A stretch of DNA of 64,000 bases from Climacium dendroides. Its lineage: Eukaryota > Streptophyta > Bryopsida > Hypnales > Climaciaceae. The stretch lies in contig OX467087.1 of assembly GCA_950106755.1 (NCBI GenBank), positions 19,224,047 through 19,288,046 on the forward strand. Direction: 5' to 3'. Below the pieces are notes generated by a model, which saw only the letters and a program-made list of their open reading frames with translations, did no database searches and was not told the DNA's origin. Both the position numbers and the translations under genes were made by a program. Positions 22,753 to 34,900 of the stretch are shown piece by piece (position 1 is the stretch's first letter; each line of letters begins with the position of its first letter).

Positions 22753-23454
22753 ATGGTGAGAGAAGAGGTAGCTGTATCCTTATGCATGGTGAAGCCGGTG
22801 GTACCAGCTGATCCAAGAGAGAAAGCGGAGCTAGAAGAAGACCTCCGGTAGATGGGGTGCGAGGGGTTTCTAGCCCGGCCATGGAATTTGAAAGACGAGA
22901 AGATTGTGAAGGAGGTAATCGGCGCACCATTGAGGAAGTGGAAGGGGACGTCGAGGAGCCGGCCCAAGGATTGGACTCCAACATTGTGGAGGGAGACATA
23001 CGATTTCAAGAAGACGGACAAGGGACCGGCTTCCCGGACAAACCGCTTCTTTGTAGGTAAGTTCCAGAATCCCCCAACGAAGAAGGATGGTTTTCTTGTG
23101 GCAGAATGCATAAATGGTAGGGAGAAACGATTAATGAAGTATCTAGCAGCCATCCTTAGTCCAAAGCGGCCAAACAAGATTACGGTCACCTTGGCGAACA
23201 CTATTTTTGGTGCACTGTTGGGTGATCGGAAAGTAGATTGGGGCGTAGTGATGAGAGATCAGATAAAGAAGTTGGTAGGAGGCATAGGGAAGTCTAAATC
23301 TTCCCCTATAACCCCTTTTCTCTACCACTTGTACCAAGCACATGGCTGGCTTACGAATAGAGAGTTAGATTCATATGATACAGCCAAAGTCATGTCAGAA
23401 TTTGAAATAGAAGACCCGGATGAGGAAGCCGGGCAGGAAGAGGAAGATTCAAAG
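22753..23454 (+). pseudogene. Gag-like protein, truncated by the hAT element
   Basis: ATG at 22753; TAG at 22849-22851 interrupts, and the same frame continues to the junction at 23454. Residues show the family domain: ARPWNLKDEKIV, then KKDGFLVAE, then PNKITVTLANTIFGALLGDRK (over 20 residues in full; key part TLANTIFGALL), VDWG and FLYHLYQAHGWL. The acidic linker (DPDEEAGQEEED) is cut where the hAT terminus CAGGGTTGTC begins at 23455. The C-terminal half is absent from the expected place beyond the hAT element, so a rearrangement followed. It is more diverged from the other two gag-like genes than those are from each other. Confidence 0.65.
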
Positions 23455-23715
23455 CAGGGTTGTCGTGGACGTGCGTCCGCGGCGAAATTGCGTCCAAAAT
23501 CGGACGTCCGGACCCTACAGACGCAGACAGACGGTCCTCGGTCGCCGTCCTGCGGGCGGGCTGGTCAGATTGGCGGACGGGCGGGCGGACAGACGGCCGT
23601 TTTTCTTGGCGGACGGGCAGATGGGCCAGCGGACGGGCGGACGGATGGGCGGACGGGCGAGCGGACGAAGTGGCGGACGGAGTGGCGGACGGGCGGACGG
23701 GCGAACGGTTCAAGG
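23455..23715. repeat. GC-rich CGGACGG array at the hAT-side end of copy 1
   Basis: Degenerate array of CGGACGGG words (dense between 23570 and 23705) beginning with the element terminus. Seven further arrays of this kind occur in the window at equivalent positions around genes. Confidence 0.9.
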
Positions 23716-24104
23716 GCCAAGGGGTTTAGGGAGTCTGGGAGTGACCGACTGAGAGAATGAGGGTTTGTAACTTTGCATTTTGCAATTTTGCATGATTTTC
23801 AGTTTGTTTTAGGGTTCTTCTTACATATTTGTGAGTTTTGGCGCTTCAGAAATTTTTACGTGCTACACACTTGAAATTGAGAACAAAAAATAACACAATG
23901 AAGATTTCTTCAATATCACTTGGGACAAAATCCCCCCAAAATGATAGTTTCATTAATTTTTTCAAGATAATTTGGCAACCTTGTACTACTATGAAATGCT
24001 CCGAGAACTAATAAATCTTAGCTATTCATCTCTCTAAATCGTAAGCATTTGAGCACCAAGTTCTGTAAATGTTCTTCATTCAAATCCTTTCTAAATTTGA
24101 ATGC
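23716..24104. other. 3' flank of hAT gene, copy 1
   Basis: AT-rich, no gene seen. It contains the presumed 3' untranslated region of the minus-strand transposase. Confidence 0.5.
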
Positions 24105-27100
24105 CTAGGGGTGGTAATCACTATCTCCTTTCACCTCTGCCCCGCTACTGTACTCTCTTGATTGGAATCCATCATCTTCATCACTCATGGTGTTCTCTTC
24201 ATCGTCTGATGAAAGTGTTTGAGTTTCCCCTCTTTTCTCTTGTACTGTTGAAGATACACGAGCTTTCTTAGGCTTGCCCATCATTTGCTCGTTCTTTGCT
24301 TTCATCAAGGTTTTTCCTACACGTTCACGGAGGCGATCAACCGCTTTTCCTTTTCTCAACGGAAGTTCTGGAATAGACAAACGCTTATCAAGGGGGGGTT
24401 TTCCTACATTCACTTTCTTCGTTGGAGAAATAGCAAACGGCTCCATTACTCGTTTGTTCTTTGCTTTAGAGGGTTCTTCCATCATCATTGTCATCCCTGC
24501 CTTTCTCCCTTCTTCAGTGAATGCCTCTATAGCATTTGAAGATTCCAGTGTCGGGTCCGCTAGCCTTGTTGAAGATGTTGGTAGGCGGTTTCCTTGCTTC
24601 TTTAACATTGAGGCCAACGTCTCATCTTCCTCGTCATCGGTGAATGAAGAAATCTGCAATCTTTGATTTTCGGTACGTTCTATTTCTTTCGAAATGATGG
24701 AAGCTCGTGTCGGACGTTGAGAACTTCCTGAACCCACCAAAGTAGTGCTTACACTATTAAATAGTGAGCATGCACCTATTGGAGGAATGCTACGCGGTGG
24801 ACGTACAAAACTTGTCATGTTTTCCTTTGTGCCTTGGCCACTGTTCGAACTTCTACATTCTATCAAACGCGAACATACATTGTCTTGTGTCCCACTCGCT
24901 TCATGGTTTAGGCTACTTGGTTCCCCGTTGCTTTTGCTTGCCAATCCTCCTAGAGACTCCACGCTTATCTTGTCCACATTCATTTGCTCGCGGTCCTCAA
25001 CGTTGTCATTCTTTTCTAGTTGGGCCACCACTATGGATGGAGACCTACCGCTTCCAATCACTTCATCTATTTCGGAAGTTCTAGCATTGGATGCTATGGT
25101 TCCATTAGAAGTCAGGACTTGGACATTTGCGTCCTCTTCGTTTAGATTGAGGACCTTGTCACTACTTAGAAATCGATTTCCATCTACAAACCTTGCTATG
25201 GAAGGTACGCCTTCATCGTTTCCACAATCATTATCGTCCATTGAAAAGTCGTACTCGTCTCGGTCATTGTTGCCCATGTCATCATCATCCATATTTACTC
25301 TTCCAAAATGTTCACCTCCAAAATTGTATGTGTTGCCATCCAAATCTTCTTCTTCATTGAATATTGGGTCGTCCCAATTTGCTTCTTGTCCATGTGCTTC
25401 ATTCCCGTCCATACGAACACCTTCTTCTTCATCTTCGCTGCTCTCGTCATCTTCGTTTGGTCCCTCCGATTCTTCTGAATCTACATTTTCAAGGTACCAC
25501 TTCTTCTCATCCCTCTCCTTGGATGCGGCCAACACTCTTGAATTAGTGTACACATACACCAAATCCGCAACTCTCTTTGTTCTCAACTTATTCCGAGATT
25601 TGTTGTGAACAAAAGAATAGCTACTCCAATTCCGTTCACATGAAGATGAAGATACCGGTTGGCCCAATATTCTCCTTGCAATTGGAGCAATGAGCTTCCC
25701 ACATGCGCCTTCAAAATCCCACCAAGCGTGTGCCGATAATTTTTGTTCACTTGGATCCAACATGTTGTGGAAGGGAGGCTCCCTATGTCGAAACGCCATG
25801 AATTCCTTGACGACGTCCGCGTAGTCCGTAGGTTTACATATTCGCATGAGAACACGCTTGCATGCCTCGGTGGCCTTTGAATCGTCGGCTAGTTCTTTAT
25901 CGTGCAAAAGATAGGGATTCAAAAGAGCTCCTGCATATTGGAGATCGGTCTCTACCATTTCCCATCTAGCGTTGAACGCCTCCTTCAATGGTTTGGCAAA
26001 TTCAAGGCTCAATAGAAAAGGCGGATTTTCTAACCCCCCCACATGCGTTCGTATCTTCCTCATAATATGCAAAACTTTCCCTGAACATGGCGTCTTTGCA
26101 TCTAAATCACGAAGGCCATACACAACAGCGCCCATCAATTGCACAAAATTCGTGCAACGCCTCCAGAAATGCTCATTGTTTATTATCTTCTTTGTACACC
26201 GAGACTTTGTACAGTTCTTCTTTTTCTTGTCATCCAACGTCCTCACATATTGTTCCCAACGTGGATCTGTCACACTCTGTTAAAGTGCTCCCTTCACTTT
26301 CAACAAGCGTTTAAGCGCAATGAAATTTGAAGCAAATCTTGTTTCGCTTGGCATCAATAAGCTGTGCTCTTTTTCGTATGAACGAAATATTGCAAGTGGC
26401 ATGTGCCGCTTTCTAAAAAACGTAAGAACCATACGAGCTTTGGCCACGACATCCGCCACCCATGCTTCCATCCGCCACCCATGCTTCCTTCCCCCAATCT
26501 TTTAGCAACAAATTCAAGGCATGCACCACACAACCTTGAAAAGAAATGTGAGGATATTTGTCTTTTATGATTCTACATGCTCGAGGGTTTACAGGAGCAT
26601 TGTCCGTTGTTATTTGCACCACATTATGCGGACCCACCTCCTGTATGAATTTGTCCAAAATAGAGGCCAAGTACTCTGCGTTTTTTACGAACCCACTTGT
26701 GTCCACCGATCCCAAAAATTGCTCCCCTGCAGAAGATACAAGCATACAATTCACCAATGGCCGATTTGTAACCGAACTCCATCCATCAATAGACAAGGTT
26801 GCTCCAAACTTTCTGATACTATCCTCGGTCCTCTTCTGCAACTTTAGCTTGACATCTTCTTTCGCTTCTTCTAGTAATTTGGTTCGTAGAGCGTCGTACG
26901 ATGGTGGGTTGTATGGCTACCAAACTCAGCTGTTTTCTTCACTGCTTCTTTGAAGGCCTCACTTCGAGCTACCGCAAATGGTATGTTGGCTGAATAGAAG
27001 AAATTGGCCTACAACGCATTCAAATTGCGTCTATCAGCTTGTTCAAACCCATCTACTAGCCGACTTTGTCTTCGTGACCGATTGATGGAAGAGGGTGGAG

Positions 27101-27497
27101 TTGGACATTGTTCACTTGATGTTTCCACACTTTGATGTACCCTTGAAGACGCACGATGAATTTCAGACGGCGCTGCACATGAGTCCTCTTGTGTTGAACG
27201 TGAAAAATCCCTTCCATTTGAGGCATTGCTTGCAACCCTCCCTATGTTTTCACCATCTACATTGTCAAGGGCCGATCTTCGTGGACATAATCCATTACAA
27301 CCGGCAAAAAGAGTTCGAATTGACGAAGTCAATTTTGGACATATGCTTACCTCCCTGTCACGAACACCGTCTTTGCCTTCATATCCAAGGTGGCTCAACA
27401 TGCGACACTTCCGATTTGCAAACACCAAGTCACATGCCTTGCACTGCACTTTACCGCTTGATGGAACAACATACCAACCGGAAAAATCCTTACTCAT
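24105..27497 (-). pseudogene. hAT transposase (BED finger, DUF659, dimerisation), copy 1
   Basis: ATG at 27497. An N-terminal BED-type zinc finger (CKACDLVF with a downstream SHLGYEG histidine) is followed by a DUF659/RNase-H-like core (FGATLSIDGWSS; TTDNAPVNP; GCVVHALNLLLKDW), the C-terminal hAT dimerisation region (AWWDFEGACGKLIAP ... SSSCERNWSSYSFVHNK), and then an unusual tail of about 450 residues rich in Asp/Glu/Ser ending SSGAEVKGDSDYHP. Breaks: TAG 27009 (a Trp codon in copy 2), a frameshift near 26925, a 19-bp tandem duplication at 26450-26487 that shifts the frame, and TAA 26280. From 26273 to 24105 the frame is intact, including the dimerisation segment. A TATAAG box lies at 27674-27679. 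Confidence 0.88.
26450..26487. repeat. 19-bp tandem microduplication inside hAT copy 1
   Basis: CATCCGCCACCCATGCTTC occurs twice in a row (26450-26468, 26469-26487); the paralogue at 59110 has a single copy. A 19-bp duplication shifts the reading frame. Confidence 0.92.
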
Positions 27498-27737
27498 TGT
27501 GGAAAGCTCCGTTCAAGTTCAAGTCCAAGTTCAAGTTCCAATCTTGTCTTTAGTTCCAAATGTTTAGGTTCAAATCACCATGTCACATGTATCAAATATA
27601 GTCTGTAAGCAAAGCCTTGGAAATCTTAGTGTTCAATTTCTCAGAAGTGCTTGTAAATGCCTTCTTCCTTGCTCTTATACTCCTAATTTGTTGAATGTTG
27701 TATGCCTTAGAAGTAACCGTTGCCAACGGTCAGAAAA
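27498..27737 (-). promoter_or_regulatory. hAT copy 1 leader and TATA box
   Basis: TATAAG on the minus strand at 27674-27679, in GTATAAGAGCAAGG; copy 2 has GTATAAGAGCAAGG at 57825. It is about 180 bp before the ATG. The leader is alignable with 57826-58096. Confidence 0.65.
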
Positions 27738-27899
27738 CCTGGCGGACGGGGTGGGCGGACAGGGCGGACGGATGGTCGGTCGGGTCGGTCAAGGCGGACG
27801 GCCGGTAGGACGGGGGGGGGGGGCGGGCGGACAGGGCGGGCAGGCGGGCGGGCGGACGAGTCGGACGGGAGGGCGGACGGGTCGGACGAGTCGGACGGG
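27738..27899. repeat. Middle GC array of copy 1, hAT-side half
   Basis: CGGACGG words with an 11-13-base G run at about 27809. It ends in ACGGG (27895-27899), the target site duplicated by the element inserted at 27900. The other half is at 31346-31425. Confidence 0.9.
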
Positions 27900-27900
27900 T

Positions 27901-29050
27901 GTCGCAGCACAAAGTAAGCAATTTCCCTATTATACTCACAAAAATCACTCTAGAGCATAACAAAATGACCCTAAAGATCGAACCCACGAGATCCTGTGAA
28001 GTAGCTAACTCTAACAAGGAGATAAACTCAATTAAACCCTTTAATTCCACTTTTCCGGTTCTACCTCTAACGACCGGAACAACCAAAACCAACCGGAAAG
28101 TTTCAACCGGACTGTATCCTACGTCCGATTTTACTAGTTCCCTGATTTCTGGGCTGACTTATCACTTCTGGACCCTACAACTTCCGGTCTTATGTATCCT
28201 CCTGGGCGGATCCGATCCGGTCCACCCTTCCGTACCCGGTTTAGTTTTACCTCTGTTTTACCATCAGAGGGTTCGCCGCTTGCTTTTGAAAGTGGTAGGC
28301 CCACCACTCCTTCCGTGACTTATAGTGGCTGAAGACCCACTTCCTTATCCACTGATCCCCTAACTAACACGGATCCGGTTTGATCTTTCACAGTAATCCG
28401 AATAGTAATCCGAATCACAGGTCACACAAAGACCCCTCGTACAATCCTCTCATACTACAACGACCTTGACACTGATCCGTTCCGTATGAAGTTCGGTGGC
28501 TACAAGTGCATCTGTCTGTTCCAACAGCCACGAAAGTTCTTCCGTTCACCCACAACGGTGGCAAGACCTCACAGGAGTCAGGATACTCGACCGGATTTCC
28601 CACCCAGGAGTTCTAGCGCAGCTAAGGAATCCCTCCCTATCCGCCTAGCCTGATCAACGGATCTCTAACCCGGAATGCTAAACTTCTGTAGCTGCTGAGG
28701 CACTGGAATCCACTCCTAACTCTTCATAACCTACTCACATATACCTAGAACCGGAAACATACATCAAGGGGAGAAACTCTACCAACACCTCCGTACTCAC
28801 CTTCCTATTCTGACTTAGTGCACTCTTGCCAATACTCGGGAAAAATACACAAAAGTTAGTTTAAAGGAAAGTACACAAGGAAATGCCAAAAGAACTCTCT
28901 CCCCGTCTCCAGCTCAGAGACTATTTTATATACAAAAAGCAAAAAGCAAAAAGTGAATACATGATTTCCGCCTCTAAAGGCGCTGACAATCCGATCCTAC
29001 CTTATCCTAACCGGATTCTATTCCGGTTCCTATCTATAAGTCCTATTTTT
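27901..29050. other. 3' non-coding part of the 3.4-kb element, copy 1
   Basis: No gene. CCGGA-rich; it includes the 27900-28390 portion that is missing from the second copy, where a CACTA-type end begins at 45100 instead. Confidence 0.6.
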
Positions 29051-30739
29051 TTACAATCCTTCCTGTTCCGTCTCATACACTCGGGATCCAATGGTAGGGC
29101 TCTCATCAGGTCTCTCCAACTGCTCGAAGACCTCATTTAGATTCCGGTTCCGTTCTCCATCCGTAGGTAGAACCGGATGTTCTTCCTCAGCTTCCGGGGA
29201 GTCCAAATCTATCGGCTGATGTCCGGTCGAGGGTGTATCTTTCTTGGCCCTGCTTGATTGGGGCGTCTTGTCCTTTCCCGGCTCCTAAGCTACGTCTTCC
29301 GGAAACAAGTCCGGAAGAGAAATTTCTGAGAGCCGGACCAGAATTTCTGTCAACTTCTGGCTACTCTCCACGATCCAGTCCGCTGACTCCCGTGCCTTGG
29401 ATAGAAGCTTCTCTATTTGCTCCTCAAAATCGGTGAGGATGTGCACCACCTTGGTTCCGGATATCTTCTTGTCCTTGTGCACCTCCTCTTCGAACAGGCG
29501 CGCCTTGGTGACTGCGGCTCCGGATTCTCTAAGCACGTCCTTCACTTCCGCGGCCAACTTCTTCATTTCCTCCGCCATCTCCTTTGTCGCGGTGGCGTTC
29601 TCAAGCAACGCGAAAAGTTCGGCCTTGAGGGTGTCCACCTCATCATGTTGCTACTTGCTTTCCTCCTTCATCTTCCGGAGCTCTTCCGGATTGATAACAC
29701 TTTCAGCCACCTTCCACGGCAATTGACTGTCCGGTTCCGCTCCGATTAATTCCGCGATCTCCCCGAGCGCTCGCTTCTTAACTTCCCAATCCGCCCGGAT
29801 TCCGTAGAGGATCCCAACCAACTCGTCGAACGGATCTTTGGTCCCGGATCCGGATGCCACATCCGGTCCGGTTGGAGTCTCACTTCTGCGCGGCCTCTGA
29901 TGTCCCGGAGGCGTTCCTCGATTCCGAGTCAGAGTGGTCTTCTGCCTCTTGTTGGGAACATAAAGTTCCTCCTCTTCCTCTTCCTCTTCTTCTTCTTCTT
30001 CTTCCTCCTCCTCGGTTTCGTTTCCGGAATCCGCTTCTTGGTCGGACTCGGATTCGCCGTACTTCATGGTCCGCTTTTGGGCCTTCCATACCTTCAGCTC
30101 CACTTCCGTCAGCAGTTCCTGTTGCTGGTAGAGGTGGTACACATAAGGGCACAGGGGGGTAGCCCTACTTCTCCCCACTCTCGTAGTAAGCTGGGACACC
30201 AGATCAAAGAAGATCCGGCCCTAGTCTACTTTTCGGGTTCCGCTCAGCGCTCCGAAAATTGTGTTAGCCAAGGTGATAGTCACCCTGGTGGGCTTTTCCA
30301 GATGCAGAACCGGAACCAGGAACTGGAGCAGACGTAGCTCCCGGTCATCAAGGTAGTCTTCGACCGCGTAGCCGTCCTTCGGATTTACTACGCTTTCGAA
30401 CTTGCCCTGGACGAAATCATCCTTCCGGTTGGCAAGGCCGAGTCCTCCTGGCCGGAATCCATATACGTCCCGCCACAAAGCCTCGGACCATTGGACCGGA
30501 TTCCCTCTGAGGGTGTTATCGAACTGATTCGATACGCTACTCAGGAGTTCTCTAACCATCCTCTCATCTTTGAAACCCCAAGGTTTCAAAGCTAACCCCT
30601 GACAACCCATCAACGACAAATCCTCTCTGAGTTCTCCCTGTTCCGGTTCCTTGGTCGGCATGACCAGAACTACTTTTCTAAGCTTTACTTCACTCGGGGG
30701 CGGGGTATTAGAACCTCTCTTCCGGTTCAGCCGCGGCAT
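29051..30739 (-). pseudogene. Gag-like protein, copy 1 of the 3.4-kb element
   Basis: A single frame of 563 codons from ATG 30739 to TAA 29051 with three TAG stops (30221, 29651, 29285). Against the sister copy these sit at codons for Trp, Arg and Gln. Product: a basic N-terminus (MPRLNRKRGSN), globular domain (LKPWGFKDERMV; NPKDGYAV; PTRVTITLANTIFGAL), a helix HLYQQQELL, a Glu run plus PNKRQKTT (likely nuclear signal), a coiled coil at about residues 330-470, and HQPIDLDSPEAEEE (SIM-like) near the C-terminus. No enzymatic domain is seen. A structural nucleocapsid-like role is inference only. Confidence 0.65.
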
Positions 30740-31050
30740 GAGGGTAGCTCTACCCGGTTTTCACTCTCTACAGTCCTAAAAAGGGAGCGCGCGACACTCA
30801 GATGTTCCACTCCGCCTATAAACTACCCTACCGGCGTGCTCACACTCTTAGCTTCTCACGTATCCGCTCGCACTCAAGGTCTCACCCACTCATGTCCGGA
30901 GGAGATCTCTCCGTCTCACACCCTTCTCTCACTTCCGTACCCTCTTGTACTTCCTCTCCCTGGCCGTGGTCAACGATAGAAACGTCAGGCGCTAAATCAG
31001 GACACAACAACACGTGGAAATCCAGAGACCTGATAATGGGCAAGGCCAGG

Positions 31051-31059
31051 CTTTATATA
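31051..31059 (-). promoter_or_regulatory. TATA box of the gag-like gene, copy 1
   Basis: TATATAAAG about 312 bp before the ATG at 30739; identical in position and sequence to 42425-42433 of the sister copy. Confidence 0.7.
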
Positions 31060-31345
31060 GTCCTGACGCCCTGGACTGTCTTTATGACCGGTCGGATATC
31101 CGGTCCGGTTCTTGACATCTAGTTATTTCCTAATCCGGTTAACAAGATTCCGGTTTGGAAATACTATCCGGTTGAACATCTAATCCGTTCTGCTTTGACC
31201 TAAAACCGGATTAGTTCCGTAAGGTAATTTTGGTGACTATTTTTGGATTTATTTTTCTTTCTAGATGAATCCGGATACCTATTTCTAATTTCCGGTTCGC
31301 TCAAAAGGGTAAACAAATAAAAATAAAAAATATGAGTTGTCACAA

Positions 31346-31425
31346 CGGGCGGGCGGGTCGGACGGGTCGGACGGGTCAGACGGGCGGACGAGTTTGACGA
31401 GCGGTCGTGCGGACAGGGCGGTTTT
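31346..31425. repeat. Middle GC array of copy 1, RING-side half
   Basis: Continues the array broken at 27899: GGGCGGGCGGGTCGGACGGG and similar words up to the end of the GC block. Confidence 0.88.
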
Positions 31426-31667
31426 AGCCTTTTAGGGTGGTCAATTTTACTTAGTTATTTCTTTACTTCGAACTTTTGGGCTCTTGGTTCAGTTGGTTGC
31501 ATTCCATCCTAGGGATAACTAGATTACGAAAGTAGTAGAAAACAAGTGTTAAGTACTACAACAAAATTCTCAATCAACGACACAATTCACTAAAAATTGG
31601 GCATAACATGCACATTTCAAATTTTCAATAAAACTTAGTCCAAGAAAATGAATTTTATGATAAAAAC

Positions 31668-31670
<3 letters not shown>

Positions 31671-31725
<55 letters not shown>
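31671..31725. repeat. (TA)n microsatellite
   Basis: About 27 uninterrupted TA units in the 3' flank of the RING gene copy 1. Shorter TA runs occur near 36910 and 37930. Confidence 0.97.
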
Positions 31726-31728
<3 letters not shown>

Positions 31729-31914
31729 ATAAATAAATAATTACTTGCAACATGTTTTTCTTCACTACATGTATATGCAATACAAAAAAGTCATGATGGA
31801 CATGGTGGGCCATGTACAATACTACTAGTCATAAAAAAAATGAAGCCCACACTACATAATTATATCTTGAGTGCCATTAAAATACAACTACATAGGAAAT
31901 TAAACATTTCACAA

Positions 31915-34900
31915 TTACTTCAACACACTATTATCTTCTTCGGCATCATGAGATGTCCCCTCCCTCGCCATGAGTCTTCTACTTGTTCGACGAGGCACCG
32001 GTTGCAGACTATTTCCATGGCTGCTCCCTCCGCGGTTAGCTTGTACCTGCATGTCAACCCTCTCAAATTGTCGTTTGGTTTCCGGAGAGTGGTTATCTTC
32101 CTCTTCAATCTTCCGTTTATTCTTCTTCTTCGGAGACAGCTCCACTTCGTGGGCCCTCAAAGCCCTCACAGCACAATCTATATCATCCATCAGTTGTTTT
32201 ATCATTTCATCCTCGCTTTTCATCATCCAAGTTTGTTCGCCTCCCTCTCCTAGATACTTCCTCCACTTGGTTATAATGTCCTTCATGTTCATGTCAAATG
32301 CCCTTACAACGTCTTCCATCTTATGCTCTGTAGATGATTTACCATTTAGGTCCACCACAGAACGAACTCTTGCTGCTTCTTCCAACTTCGACAAAATGAG
32401 GGCCCGCCCTATCAAATCCGTATTGTAGCCCGCAAATTGCTTTATGACTTTTGGATCACGCTCAACCTCTACCAAGAGGTCATTTGGACCCTCTCTCTTC
32501 CATTCCTTCTCGGGAATTCGAAAGAACTTTTGGTGCTGTGTGCTCCAATGTCCGCCCATGCTGCGATAGAACAACTCTCGAGCCTCGCTGTTCTTAATCT
32601 CGAAGGCACGCAACTCAACCTCCACGTCAAACGTCATCCAAAAGAATTTATCTTTGGTGGGAAATGGGCCATCGCATAGCTCATATATTTGTGATCGAGC
32701 ATCCCACTTCATTGGTTTCCCCCAATGCAAATAGTTCTGAAATTTGTATGGCTCTTGGTCAAGTGGAAGGTTCCATCGATTGTATTCGTGCCCCGTAGCC
32801 ATACGGTACAAAATCCCTAGCATTTCATACAGCCTTGGACTCAAAGGAATACGGCATTCAGAACAACGGCGTTGAAATTCTGCCGATCTTTGAATGCAAA
32901 ACACATGGAATGTATGGCGACACTATCCCAATGCTATAGCTCCTTCGGGCCCAAAACAACCTTGGCAAAGAGAACAATGACCCTCCAAGATGGGAGTATT
33001 TGGAAAACTTCCTGGCACAAGCTCCTTCTCATGTTGCTGGAAGTGAGCTGACAACGTGCCATAAGGGACCCATCCTTCCTCCGCTTCCAAAGTCCAATCA
33101 ATGTTCTCTGTATCATAGGTCTTTCCGTGGTTTAGCCGCTCATACATCCTATCCATGTTCCTCCAAACCGTAAGTTTTAAATCAGGGTCCTTTCTTTCCT
33201 CCTCCAACTTCTCCACAAAATACTCATAAGAACTCTTGACATTCTCGTATGCTGTGTCTGATTGCAATGCATACCTCAAGAGCCCGTTCATGAGTCCGGA
33301 TGATACTAAGGAATGATCTTGTAGTTGTCGCGCCCACATCATCCACCGTAAATCCGCATTTTCCTTTGGAAGGATTTCACTTAGTACCCCTACTTCCATC
33401 ATTCGTTTCATTGTTGATTCGGCCTCATTCTTTCCTCGAACTGCCAAGTCCAATTGATGCCTTAATTCTTCAACTTCCGGATTTTGTGATTGCATGGAAG
33501 CATCTTCAAATGAGGGGAGAACTATGGATTTTGGACTCGGAATGCGCTGTCGGAGTTCTACGGTCCCATCCTCAGCTTTGCCCTCGTCAAGAGGAAGAGA
33601 TAGTTGATCGCTCTCTTGGTTCACTTGCCTCTAATAGTTGGTTCACTTGCCTCTAATAGCCCTATTCCGCTAGGCGATTGTTGACCTGCCTTCTCGTTCT
33701 GTAATGTCCACAATGTTTTGCGATGCTCTTCTAACATCTCTTTGCATGTCTTCAATTCCAACACCAACTTCTCATTCATAGCCTTGAGATTCTCATTCAT
33801 GGCCTTCAAATTGTCATTCGTTCGCTTTAAAGTCTTGTTATTTTTCTTGACACTCTCATAGGCATTACCCAAGGGCTTCAAGTTTGGGGTCGGCCTCCAA
33901 TACAACGTGTTGTATTTGCTCTCCAATATCTCATACTTTGCCTTGAGGTCATCATGATCTTCTTTGGAGTAACGCACCTCCTTCAACTCCAAATTCTGCT
34001 GTTCCAAAATTTTTTTTTGCTTAAGGTCTTCCAACTTCTCGTCTTGTAGTTTGTCCGCAAACTCGACAAACTTTCTGAAAGCCAAAGCACCATGAAGAAC
34101 GGATGGTGTCATTTTCGTAAATGTATCAGTTATTTGCGCAAGAGCAGGTGTCAATACAGCCACAACTCTAGCTGTACATGATAGAGAATACGCCGTTCTA
34201 AATATCTCGCCAAATCCTGCTGTTGAATTGCCTGAAGTGGAGCTGCGTCCTTCATTTGTAGTGCCACCTTCATTAGGATTTCCTCCTACATGCTCAGGGT
34301 CACCTTCGTTTATAGTGCTCCCTTCATTTCCGCCATTTGTTGCTTCTCTCTGAATTTCAAATTGATTCCATCGGAGGGAACACTGCAACAAGTTTTCCAT
34401 CTCTTCTAGTGGAGGCATCTTTTGTAGAGTCTTGAGATCCTCTGGGCCCAACAAAGCTAGCAACGGATGATCTTGGATAATCGGGGTCTCTTTGTCGTTG
34501 TTTACAGCAGCCTCGTCTTGAGAGTCCATCCTTACATCTGTCGGTTGAGTTGGATGCTCTTCATTTTGGTTTAGTGAAGTCCGAATTGCATTTTCAAGTC
34601 TGGACAGTAGGCTTGGTTTTTTCCTTGATTTAGGAGACGGAGGGACATAAAACATGATGTCTTGTGTTGTGTCTACTAAAAACCGGTCAATACAAGCGTG
34701 AGCCTCCTTCACGTCTTGAATGTCTTCTCTATCTTCAATGTCTTTTATAGGATCCTCTTCTTAGTGCTTCTGTGACATCGATGTAGATCCATGTTCTGTT
34801 GGCCGAGGGAGCTTCATTGCAACGTTGCTTTCTGGCACCCCTTCTAACACGTTTTGTGTAGGATTCAAATCCGTCGGTGGAGTCAAAAACACCTCTCCCT

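Larger units (their letters stand above)
27900..31345 (-). mobile_element. 3446-bp TG..CA element with 5-bp TSD and a gag-like gene, no LTR pair
   Basis: Flanked by ACGGG at 27895-27899 and 31346-31350. In coding sense (minus) it starts TGTGACAACTCATAT and ends TGCTGCGACA. TG..CA ends and a 5-bp TSD match integrase-type (LTR retroelement) insertion, yet the two ends are not repeats of each other, so it is either a very large solo LTR with an embedded gene or a gag-only element with tiny inverted ends (TGTGACAAC against TGTCGCAGC). It interrupts the middle GC array of the RING+hAT copy 1, which makes it younger than that insertion. The relative at 42141-45099 is about 95% similar by eye. Confidence 0.85.

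Noticed and set aside
23490..23760. Gly/Arg/Asp-rich proteins from the GC arrays (also at 35.8, 38.3, 40.8, 53.0 and 62.1 kb)
   Set aside because: All frames of a CGGACGG array are open on both strands; composition is purely repeat-driven.
30020..30180. Plus-strand frames opposite the Glu-rich run as separate proteins
   Set aside because: They are antisense shadows of the gag-like gene, which has paralogues on the coding strand.
27900..31345. Ordinary LTR retrotransposon with two LTRs
   Set aside because: Comparing the first and last several hundred bases shows no direct repeat, and no protease, reverse transcriptase or integrase is encoded.
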